This document shows positions 13,001 to 24,400 of a stretch of DNA of 64,000 bases, one piece after another (the first letter of the stretch is position 1; the number at the start of each line of letters is the position of its first letter). The notes under the pieces were generated by a model. That model saw only the letters and a program-made list of their open reading frames with translations, searched no databases and was not told where the DNA came from. Both the position numbers and the translations under genes were made by a program. Source of the stretch: Morella rubra (Eukaryota > Streptophyta > Magnoliopsida > Fagales > Myricaceae); contig CM025856.1 of NCBI GenBank assembly GCA_003952965.2, positions 30,461,110 through 30,525,109 of the forward strand, in the 5' to 3' direction.

Positions 13001-16000
13001 TCTCTTTGTTTCAAAATGCAAGATTCATATGACAAAGAATTACTTTTAGTTTGGCAAGAGGTATCATCGAGAGAACAGGCTGAGTGAAGATAGATACATT
13101 TCAGAACACACTACTTATGTGCACAAAGCCCTGACGCTATCAGGACCAAGACTAGGTAAAATGTATACTTATTCTTAGGCTAGCTGGCAAAAAGATACGA
13201 ATGGACTGTTAGAGCACCTTATGAAAGGCAAGGCAGGATCAGCACAGCGAGTTCCTGATGGAAGCCTATCAGCTGAATTTGAGAGTGAACTAGCCAGGCC
13301 ATTTTGCCCTGCAGGTGTAATCAGAGGGTAATAAGATCTTAGTAGGCGTGACGCAGCACTCCATGCAGCAAGAGGATCTCCTGCACGCACTGCAGAGATC
13401 AGAATCTCTCTCAGCACAACCATCTGCAGGGTGCTCCATTGAGACTCAAATAGGGAGACTACTGAGTGATGAGACGTTTTTCCACCATCAGCATGACTTG
13501 ATCCAATTTGCTTCTGTAAAGAAGCACAAGAAGAACAAGGAAAAATGTGGTCAGAATATACAATGCAGAGTTCAAATTTAGCAAAAGATTCCTTTATTAA
13601 AAGAAAATAAAAAACTGGAGATTACTTCTAAATTTACAGAAATACACTACTATCAGTGAAATTAATCACGGAATGCCACTAAACAAGCTACCAACATAAC
13701 AACCAAAAAATTGATGTCTCAAATGCATAAATTATGCCCACTATTGAGATAAAATGCTCTCTCAAATCCAACACAACCAGGAGTTTTCCTGTTTAGCATT
13801 TATACACTTACATCGGCAGCAGAACTTTCAGAAGTGGATGCTCTAGTTTGAACACGATACGCCTTTGTTGTCAAAGCCAAAACTTGCATTGCACTAATAG
13901 CAGCCACTCTATTTTCTTGTTGCAGATACAACTGAGCGACCTGCCTTGAAAAAAAGGCAGCTTTTCTCTCATAGCCAAGAGTACCATATAAACGGGCTAT
14001 TTCAACAAATAATATAAGCCTATCGCTGGCATCAATCAATGATTTAGCACCATCAGCAGCACTGGTCAACAACTCTGCTACTTCCTTAGCCAGCTCTCTT
14101 CTGTACAAAGTAAAAGAAACGCTTGTAAGGTGAAGACATTATTTTGGAAAGAATAGTTTAGGCCATACATAGAGGTTTAGCAAAAATATTTACCGGCAAA
14201 GAAACCTTGCCAATTTCAGTGTAGCCTCAAGTTCAAAGCTTAGAGGGGAAACTCTGCATAGAAAACGTTGGCATAAACTCTAATGACCACAATAGTAACC
14301 TTCAAGAGGTTCCAAATAGAAAAGGTAATGGAAGTCCGAAGACAAAACTATCAAAATGAATCAGAATTGAAAAGCATAAGAACCCGAAGTTCTGCTATTT
14401 AAGAAGAGGGATGCATAAACCATTTACATTTTACAACAGCATTTACTTGAAAATTAAGATAACTAAGTTAATTTTATAGAAAATAAAAGCCTGAGAAAAA
14501 CAAGCAGAAAGCAATTTGTTTACACGATAGGAAGAAAGCAATATTGCACCTTCTCTTATAAGGGTGGCAAACACCATATACCAATTTGTTTGCCCAAACA
14601 CCAACTTGTTTGCACACCACAGTATCTCATACCGTATACCAACATAAAAGCCTAATCAGAATCAATAGAGGTATACTGGCCACAGTAAAGGAAACCCAAA
14701 AAGGCACAACAAACAGGACTCAGTCCTCCAAATCCCAACCCAATTTGCCATTGTTGTTCGCCAATACAGTCAGCATATTTGATGTCTATAAAGTGGACAA
14801 AAATAGTTAAGTGACTCGTAGCACCTTTTGTCCAGATTTCATGCTTTTTAGGAACCTTAGGGTGAAATTTTTGACTGCCATTTATTGTTTCCACACCTCA
14901 TAAACTGTAGAACTTTGACCCCATAACATTCCCCTTAAAACCCCATATGATATTGGCTACACTAACAATGTCGTCACCAAACAAGATTCCACCATAAACT
15001 TCACTACCGTCCCTCCCAATAACCACCTTTGAGTTCCATTCTTCGAAAGACCAGAAAGCAATGAGCATCTTGTGCTGGGGAAAAAAATTGGCATATCACA
15101 TTATGGCGACCACATCTCTCTTCTTTCAGCCTGGACGTAGACCTTAATATTCTTTCATGAAAACCACAGTAATAAAGAGAATCTTGCATGAGTGTCTTCT
15201 TGCGAGCCTGCATATAATGAATTCTACACCCACATTCTTGAAAATACATATTAGAGTAGTAATCAGAACCCCAATGACATGCATCGCGCCCCTAAAACTC
15301 TCCATCTATTTCGGTAGTAGGTACATGCATGATTGCATTCCAAGAATTACTGCATAAGACCCAGAAGATTAGAGTGTAAATTTTGCTTATAAATTACCTA
15401 TTCATATTTACAGACAGCTCAGCAAAAAGTGCTTAGCAAGAGAAAAAAAAAAGCTTATGAAATCTGCCAGCAGAAAAATCCAATGACAGAATTGTAGTGT
15501 AGTCAGGGGAAAATTTTGAAGTCATAGACTCACTCCTCAAAAAGGAGGTCCACCGCCAAAAAATAAAGGAAGCAGCAACTACCTCTGAGCATTGTCTTGT
15601 ATAAAGGACTTCCTGTAATGCAAGATGACACTACTGTATCGATATCTAACCTCTTCCTCCAAAACTGGATCCTTTTGGCCCATTCGGTCAATCTGATAAC
15701 AGGAAAATAAATTACTAAAAAAATGAAGCTAAAGAAATCATTTGCATTTAAGCACAGGCCAGAAAAGTGCAGGGAGTCTGCAAACAAGGGTCTAAGACCA
15801 ATCGAGAGATAACCCGAATGAATCTTGATGAATCAGGTATTTAAACTTTATAATGATTGTTTCAAGGCATTCTACTCACATAAAACGTGAATTTGGTCCT
15901 AACATAAGGACGAACCAGAACCAACAATAAACTGTCATTCTATGAGGACAAGCGTGGCCACGATGTCTCCTTATCTATCACATGCAATCAAAAACCAGAA

Positions 16001-17739
16001 ACTAGTGTAACCACCTCAGCACATTAATGAAGTAATAATTAGTGAATCATCTTGTTAAGTTTGCAGCATATGTGTCAGATGCAAGCTACCATGATCATGG
16101 TTATCTGTTCAAGTTTGAATCGCATATATTGAAAGGGAAAACAGTCCCTGATATTGTCTAACGTCTGGTGGGGAAAAGGAGGATAGAGCAATAGAGAAAA
16201 ATCAGCCTACCAGTAAGGCACAAACGCTACCCTCCAATGCCCCGGCATACCAAAAGTAATCAGTTGTCAACCTTGCTAGTTCCAGTGCAGTAGAATAGTG
16301 GGCATTAGCGTCAACAGGTGATCCTGCCAGCAAACAATAGTCACCTATGGTCTTTTGTGCCCGGGCGAGCCTTCGCTTTTTGGCCTTGATGACCTGCATT
16401 ATTTTCCAAATACAAACTACTTGAGTTGCAACTCAAACAAACTCCGGATCTCACAATTTGTTAAAGCTTTAGGATAAAATGTAAAGATTCAAATTTCTTT
16501 AGGACACCTAAATATAAACCTCCTCTGAGCTGAGACTGGCTTGAGAATCTAATGGTGTCTTCAGTATAGTACCAGCAGATTCCGCCTTAAGAACCCACTT
16601 TTCAAAATCCATCAACAATGAGGCGGCAATGTCTTGCATCATTGTCTGCAAGTGGAATTCTTGCGTTTGACGGTCAGCAGGAGGAAACAACCTCAAGTTA
16701 CCCCCCTTTTTACCACCATCCTCCAGCTGCAAGGAGAAATTAACAAAGTGACGACATCATTACATGAATAACAGAAGGGGCAAGAGGGAAAAAAAAGGAG
16801 AATTTCAGCTAGATCCCCTCAGTAAGTACAGAATGATAACTTTGTTTTCCAACCCTGACGAAAGAAAGAAACAGTTGCCATTTCACAACCCGTGCGCGCG
16901 CGCACGAGATACACACACGTGTATATATATAACACTCGTCATTATGCATTTTTAGCCTCAAAATGAGAGATATAGAATGTGCAAACAGGATGTCTACCAA
17001 AAGACAGAGCACTTCGCTGCTCCGTACGATAGGGAAAGCTTTTCCACTAAGCTATAATGAAATAAGTGTGAGGCTAAGTCTTCTGAACCCGCAAATTGGC
17101 ACATCTTCTTCTTCCGCGGTCACAATGTCGCCTCTCAAGCTTGATATAATAGCACTCTCTAACCCATAAATGAGATGAGGCGACATGTAGACTTATGTTC
17201 AACCTTGCTACACAATTTTGATCGATTTCCCTTTCTTAATGTAATATTGAACGAACTTAGCTAAATTTAGATTGCTTGTTCTGTATGATAGAGTTACCAA
17301 ACGAATTGCAGAATGAAAGCACATATACCTGAGAATCGCCGGGGCAAAAAGCGAAGCAACGGTGGACGAGTGCAGAGGAGTAAGCCTTGCAGGCAGAGTT
17401 GAACCGGTCGAGTACGGAGTCGAGATCAGGGGACGAAGGGCAGTGGCAGATCCCGATGACAGCAAGGATCTTGCGATTAGACTGAAAGTCCTCCCAGGGG
17501 CTAGGTGGGGACCCACTGAGGACGAACTTGAACCGGAGGCTGCCGGAGTCCCAGGGCTGGTGGGCGAATGGGGACTTCTGGTGCTCCGTGTAGAAGGAGC
17601 TCATTGCCGAGAGCGGGATCGTCTGGTGCCGGAGCAGCATCGACCAGTACTCCCGCAAGATGCTCGGTGGTAACGTGCCGATCGGCAGGACCGCTATTCT
17701 GATCATACAGGAGGTCTCGATGCTGACGTCTGGCTCCAT
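10060..17739 (-). CDS. TRS120: TRS120 (TRAPPC9 homologue), TRAPPII tethering complex subunit
   Basis: Ten exons on the minus strand: 17739-17329, 16726-16520, 16393-16211, 15692-15583, 14253-14194, 14100-13812, 13513-13218, 12492-11615, 11492-10548 and 10280-10060. All have GT donors and AG acceptors with matching phases, giving 1200 codons including stop, close to the roughly 1190 aa of plant TRS120. The start MEPDVSIETS (17739) and the segments SSFYTEHQKSPF, LRFKFVLSGSPPSPWEDFQ, TMMQDIAASLLMDFEKWV, KAAFFSRQVAQLYLQQEN and VRNNTKDLIKISLSITCRDV are family hallmarks. An in-frame Met 32 codons upstream (17835) is possible, but the extension does not look conserved. TRS120 is a TRAPPII-specific subunit of the trans-Golgi/early endosome vesicle tether and Rab-GEF complex, needed in plants for cell-plate formation and polarised secretion. 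No frame break or missing exon is seen. The neighbour ALF4 is divergently transcribed. Confidence 0.95.
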
Positions 17740-18205
17740 ATCGAGGTCAGAGACAAGGGTGCAGGGTTTAGCTGTCGGGAGGGGCGACTCAGATCGGGAC
17801 TGTCCAGATCGACGGCATTCGACGGTGTCGCTCAATACAGAGTGTAAAGATAGAGAGAGAAGAGTGTACTGCGAGAGATTTAGGAAATGGCGAACAGAGG
17901 TAGCTTGGGCAGTGGAGTTGTTTGGTTGCCGGAAGGGACGAAATGCATGCTCGAATTTCCGTTAGAAACCGATTAGGGGCTTCTTGGTCCTGGTTAAATC
18001 CATGGGTCCAATAGTTTCTGGACCGGGTAAGCAACTATTAACCACCCGAGAAGGCCCACGTAAAACGTGCAGTGTGCTCGATGATGCAACCAATGTGAGC
18101 AGTAAGCTTCTGAGGAAGAGCAAAAACAACAAGAGTACAGATAGAATAAAGCAGCCCAAATTAAGATGTGCAGGTACTTGATACGTCGGCCAAAAATGAT
18201 TTACA

Positions 18206-18408
18206 AGGCGTTTGGTAACAAAATTTTATTAAAATTTTAAATGAGGCGAAAATGTGAAGAGAGAATAAAAAAATTTGATAAAAGAGGTGAAAAAAGTGAG
18301 TAAAAAATTTTTTTTAAAAAAAACGTTTGTAAAAAAGCGTGAAGAGAAATTTTTTTTGTAATAATAAAATTTTAGAGATTAAAATTTTAGTTTGTAAAAC
18401 ACCATGTT
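18206..18408. mobile_element. MITE-like inverted-repeat element
   Basis: The left end reads GGCGTTTGGTAACAAAATTT. The right end is its approximate inverse, ending in AGTTTGTAAAACACC. Between them is about 200 bp of AT-rich sequence with no coding capacity. Its size and ends match the nested element at 19.45 kb in style. I infer a non-autonomous DNA transposon; no clear target duplication was found. Confidence 0.45.
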
Positions 18409-19012
18409 AGATATACATCAAATTTCGTTCGCACACGTTAGCTGTTCTGGACACTTGGTTAGAAAAAAACGTATAATCTATACTTTTTATTGTTGAAAAT
18501 ATTTGTGATATATATATTCCTAATTTTTAATGCATTTTGAAATTTTTCTGAAGGTGTTTAATTTTTTTAAAGTGTTGTGCATATCATAAATATTACGTTT
18601 TACATAAATATATCTATAATCGCGTTCTTAAATATTTATAATAGGTATAGATAATTAATGCATTTATCTTTTTTATATCAATGTAGGGGTGAATCTTCAC
18701 ATTTTTTATCTAGACCAAATGAATTATGTGAAACTTTGGAGTACAATTTCCCTATTATTTGTCAATTTTTATTACATAAGTTTATTTTATTTTTATTTTT
18801 TTACCGGTTTTTATAGTTTTATTCTTATTAATTAAGCTGTTTCTCTTATCTGAGATGTAGACCCTTTATCAATAAAAGGACATAACTAAATATTTAATTG
18901 GACGTCTAACATTCATTTACCACATACTTGACCATGTTATGTACGATTTATATACTGATATAAAAGTGTTTGTTTGTGTTATAACGAGCACATATTAATA
19001 CTCATTTCATTA

Positions 19013-20460
19013 AGGGTGAGCATTTTTTTCGGTGGAAACCGGAATTTTCGGTTCCGATTCCAGTATCAGTTCTGACCTATTCCGAAATTGGAATCGAAAA
19101 TTTTGGTGGAAGTGCCGGAATTTTCCAATTTCGGAAGTTTTGTTAATATATAAGTTAAAAGGCTATTCTTTCTTTGCAGTCGTTTCGGAAGTTTTTTTCC
19201 TAAAAAATTAATTCAAGTACCTGGCTTTCTCACACGTGGATTGGGTGTTAAAAAAAATAAAAATAAAAAGGTTACCTAGGTCAAAACGACCCAGGTCACG
19301 CGAAGAGAGACTTCTCTTCTAGAGTCTTTTTCTTCATCAAACATCAAAGCTTCTTGCCGTCCCAACTCCCAGCCGCCACTCTCCAGCGCCTAGCCCCCCT
19401 TGATGCCAACCTCAAGCCGCGAATTATGGCCACCTCTTACGTGACCTTGGGTATGTTTGCATACCAAAATTTTATACTACTTAAACTTTTAACACAATAA
19501 AAAATTACAATATAATCTCTCTCTCCACGTTAAATCATTACTTTTCACTATAATAAATATTAAAAATCGTCTCTCTCTTCGTTTTTTTACAGATCTAATA
19601 CTATAAAATTTTAACCTCCCTAAAATTTTACAAACAAACACACCCTTGTCTCGGCCTAGCTCTAACAAGCTTTTGTTTTGCCAGCTCTTCGAGAAGGAGT
19701 CCTCTACCTACACTTGCTTGCCAACGTCTCTCACCCGTCAGCCCGCCTTGGTTGGTACTCTTTATTTCTTGTGTTTCTGTTGTTGTTGTTTTAGGTGTAT
19801 TTGGTTGCCGAGAAAAACTAAAAATGTGGGAAGGGAGAGGAAATGGAAATGAGATTCCTGGTCTTATATTTCTCGACGATCAAGCAGCAGGTTTTCATGT
19901 CTTGTTTCCTCTATTTCATTTTGTTTTCGGATCTTCGTTGTTTCTCATTATTTAATTTAAAAGGAGTTTGTTACTTTTCCATGTTCTGGGGATGGACTTA
20001 CGAAGTCACTGCCAGATTTTAGTTCTGAACCTTTGTTTTCCTTTCTAATCACATTATGGTCTTTCAAACGTGAGACGTTGTAGGCATTTTAGATTTTTGT
20101 TTTCTTATCGTGCCTCATGGGGTATGCAATACAAATTTTTTGGGGTAAACTGCCGATATATGCATTACGGATTCTCGTTCACTTCAATAGATTTGATAGT
20201 TTGCCTTGTCATCCAACAGTGTTTTCTTGTGATCCAGAAATTGCATTGCAATTTTTCTTTCGTTTTCTCTTGTTTGTATCAGCTCCTCCTGCAGTTTATT
20301 TTCTGCCCAAAATGGAACTGAAATTTCTGAAATTCCGTTTTCAGAAATTTCAGTTCTATTCCGGTTTATTCCGAAATGTAATCGAAATGAAATTTAAGGT
20401 TCCGGTGAGTACTGGAACCGGAATGGGTCATTCTAGTTTCATCTGTTCCGGTACTCACCT
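19013..20460. mobile_element. Non-autonomous hAT-like element
   Basis: The left end AGGGTGAGCA and the right end GTACTCACCT are near-inverse. Both flanks are packed with GGAACCGGAA/TTCCGGTTCC-type subterminal repeats (19040-19200 and 20320-20455), a style common at the ends of plant hAT elements. The interior has no transposase-like frame. The flanking 8-mers are not identical, so the insertion is old or my ends are slightly wrong. A smaller MITE is nested inside. Confidence 0.5.
19448..19648. mobile_element. MITE nested in the hAT-like element
   Basis: Terminal inverted repeats GGGTATGTTTGCATACCAAA on the left and AAACAAACACACCC on the right bound about 200 bp of noncoding AT-rich DNA. The sequence CTTG occurs at both junctions. 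The internal block around 19518-19560 (CTCTCTCCACGTTAAATCAT and onward) recurs in reverse orientation near 44.2 kb, so this is a family with at least two copies in the window. Confidence 0.55.
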
Positions 20461-21445
20461 TTATATTTTATTGCCAAAAGAGAAATCATTTGCCTAATTT
20501 TTTTCTTTTTATAATGTTTAGATCTTTTGTCAATTTATTGAATACGAGTTCTTCAACCACTGATGGGATCACCAAAATCTCATTAATCAATCTTACAGAT
20601 CAAGCCTTCCATCTATAACATCGTGTAAAATCGGAGTTGAAAAGTGTTTACCTTATAATTACATTCATGCCAAAGGTATAGTGATTTATCGGTTTCTTAT
20701 ATATATACAAATAGATTATTTGAGTAATCTTACATTACTATTTTTTTATTTTATTCTTGCATCACTAATTTTTTTGGAACTTCATGAATATTACTCATGT
20801 CATGTTTCTATAACATTTTGGTTTATATTTTAGGATTAGAAGCATATAAAAGATCAAAAATTATAATTATAAGTCCCAAAATAGTATAAACTAAAAAGAT
20901 GGAATGTCCAATAATCCACAAACTTTTTACAAAGTTTCATAGATTAAAATAAGTAGTTACATGACAGAAATCATTGCATCACCAATACCATACACACCTT
21001 ACGGGTCGGATATAGTCGGAATGGATAACCCGTGCACTATTTTATAATTATTATTATTATTACGATTTGTTTCCTGTTAACGTTCGGGCTCGGGTGGACC
21101 GGCGAGACGGCAACTCGGCAAGCATGGAGAGGGTGAAAAACCAATTACCCAAAAAGAAAACGGAAAAAGAAAACCGCCAAAATCCTTAATCCTGCCCTCC
21201 CTCACTGGCTCGCTTATTCTTGGAAAGTGGAATTAGATTTGGGAGTCATTAAGCTGGAAAAGGCGAGTAAGGGACGGGGCGGCTGCGTAAACGCCTTGAA
21301 ATCTATTTGTCGCAGCTAGCTTCTTCCCATTTTAGAGGTCGGAATAGGAGTTCAATTGAGGGCATTCCAAAGGCTTCGATATTCTCGAGAGTTCTGATTG
21401 GAGGAGAAGCTTTTGGATTCGGAGTTCCAGAATTACCGAGGCGCT

Positions 21446-24400
21446 ATGGCGGAGAGGGGATTAGACGATTTCCAAGCCTCCGCTGCACATTCTGTCGTGC
21501 TTCGTGTGGAGAAAATGCTGGACTCATCTTGCAGAGTAAGACCGCCGCGTCCCTTTATTGAATGTTCAGCCGTTCTGTTTGGTTCAGCAAGGAAGTCAGG
21601 AAATGTTAAAACAACTCTTCAATATTGGAAGCTTGTCAGATTCATAGATCAAACAAAAGAAAAGACTGATATAATCGTTAAGCTAAGCTGAGTTTTTCGT
21701 TTTTGCGTGCTTACGATGGAAGTAGCAATTTCCAAGGGTTCATGCTTGTTTCCTGAGAAATTGCAGCAAGGTAATGGAAAAGAACAGAAAGGGGCGTGTA
21801 CACAGACTTAGTTGATTCATTTTTTTGATGTCTCGCCGAGACGAACAATAAGAAAACAAGACAAAGTGTACAGATATAATTAATGTTTATTATTAGCGTG
21901 ATAATGATGAATTAGACGTTGTGTTCGTGCCTAGAACTCATATTTACCTCTATTACTATAGGCGATTGAAACAGGAGATATAAGTGAGTCTAAATACACA
22001 GTCTCGGAATTTGTCGATTTCCTGGAGACCATCTCAGATGCTGCAATATCGCACCCTGAGAACCCGTACTCACAGTACACTGCTCGTGAAGTTCTTTCAT
22101 TTGTTTCTAGATATTGGTGCTCTCCTGCACTGAAACAGGTGTTACTCTTCTCCTTCCTACCTAGTTTGTTTTTACTTTCATATTGTTTAATTTGTTGAAG
22201 ACTTCATAAATTGTGGTGTGCCAGGAGGTTTTCGATGTGCTTTCGTTGGAGTTGCCCACAGTAGTGTCAAAGTTTGCAGGTGTTTCAGATGTATGTTTGG
22301 AGACTGCTGGGTGTGTTATTCATCAATGTATAGCTAAGTGCAATCCACGGGATATGCTTTCAATTCTTTGCGAGGTATGCTTTTAGATGCATGCAGTCAA
22401 TTATCTCCATCATACATCATGAGGTTTGCTTAGGAAATACAGGTTCAGAGGTTAAATGTTTTGGGTTTAAGAAGGATAAAACCCATGTACAACCCTCAGA
22501 AATGAAATTGCAATTACTCCTAGAGAATATTGTTTTAGTCTGTGATGGCTTGTTCCTAAAATTAGACTTAGTGTGTACAATCCCCAAATCTGAAATTTCA
22601 GATGGACTTGGGAATATATATGTTTCCTTCCTTGTACTCCTGTGGAGGAGTGGATAATTAATTTATACATTACTATGTAACTTCTAATTTATGTCTTCTA
22701 TTTCTTTGCTTAAATGTTAATTGCACCAGGCATTAACTAAGACGATCAAAGCCCCGGCGAACATTGCCCCTCTCTTAACAGGTCTCTCTACAGGTAATGA
22801 GATTAAAATGTGTTGCCTTAAAGTAATGGATGAAAGCAACATATTTGTTCATCCATTACTTATCACTACATGATGTGTGGTTTCCATGGATTCGACCCAT
22901 TTTCAATTGAATTTTTGCGTTTTTGTGAATATTGTCATCCTGTTATTCTTAGCTGCATTCCATGCAATTAAGTTTGCACCAGAGAAGAAGGGGGGGGGGG
23001 GGGGGGGTAATTTGGAATGGGTCGGTTGTAATTGGAATTTCTATAATATATAACTTATGATGCATCTAGATGCATAAAAACACAGGTATAATATGATACA
23101 GACTTGTGAAGTCAATTATTGTAAGCTACATGTTTTATGCCCAATATATCTCAGCTGAATCTGCCCTATACATAAAAACTACAATCTTCTATCTCTTGTT
23201 ATGTGTCTGATACATATTCTACCATATTCCCATATATCTGCCTCGGTTATATGTCATGCAGGAGTACTGGATATATTGTGAGCATCCGTGCTTTCTAAGT
23301 TACAAAGTTCACTCTTAATATTCTTTTGACTCAGTCTTTTGATGTCATGGATAATGTCAGTTTAAAAATTGCTTTGAGTTAAACCTCAAATGATTGAGAG
23401 CAGAATATTGATACTGACAGTGTGTTTCGTTTGTTGGTCAATAAGCAATGCGTAAACCTGCAAAAACAGTGTACATAGGAAGTAATATTTTCTGTAATAC
23501 GATTGCAAAGACATCCACTACAGATTGGCTGGCCATGTCAGTTCCTTTCGGGAAGCTCTTCAAGTGGGCCAGACCAGAAATTCAAAGCTGCAATAGCTCC
23601 TTAATGAGTAGAAACGTTCAACCTCAAATTAAACTAGAGTACAATATCATCTTGGCTACTGTATTGGGAGAAGAATTACAAAAAGTGGAGCGATTAACTG
23701 CTGCTCTTTGATTGAACAAAAAGCTATGTTTTCGTGATTGTTTTTGCTGTTGAAGTTGCTGGTACTTGATTCAAATTGAATTTCAGCTGCCTTGTGAAAA
23801 TTGGATCATTCGTTATTTCTCGTCTATTGAGATCACTGCTCCCTATTGGGATTATGCTTTTAGTCTGTTGAAGCCATTTCTAAAGAGTTTTTGTTACCCC
23901 AATTCAAAGCTCTTTTTCAAATGCATATTTGGTTGATAAGCTCGGATTGATGGATATAGTAGATACTCTGCAGCAAACTAACATTATTAATAAAAGAAGC
24001 TGTTGAAAAACTAATTAGAGCTCTGCAATTTTTCAGGCAGTTCTGTTTTTATAAGGTTAAATACACTTTGCCCCCTTATCTTGGGGTCATTTACATTTTG
24101 CACCCCGATGTATTATTTTTGAGACATTAGACCCTTTAACTTACACATTTTTTCAATTTGGACCCCGTACCCAAATTGCCCGTCAATTTAGACGGATTCC
24201 GTCAAAATTTTTACACATTGCCTCTTATCTTTAGGGATATTTACACATTGCCCTTATTTTTAGGGTATTTACACATTGCACTTTACGTTTTGACGGAATC
24301 CGTCTAAATTAACAGGCAATTTTGGGTACGGGGTCCAAATTGAAAAAATGTGTAAGTTAAGGGGTCCAATGTCTTAAAAATAATACATCGGGATGTAAAG

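Larger units (their letters stand above)
17740..21445. other. Divergent intergenic region between TRS120 and ALF4
   Basis: This 3.7 kb holds the TRS120 5' leader (about 17740-17950), AT-rich spacer, a MITE near 18.2-18.4 kb, a hAT-like element with a nested MITE (19.0-20.5 kb), and the GC-richer ALF4 promoter and leader (about 21.06-21.44 kb). I see no protein gene; the short open frames here match nothing I recognise. Confidence 0.6.
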
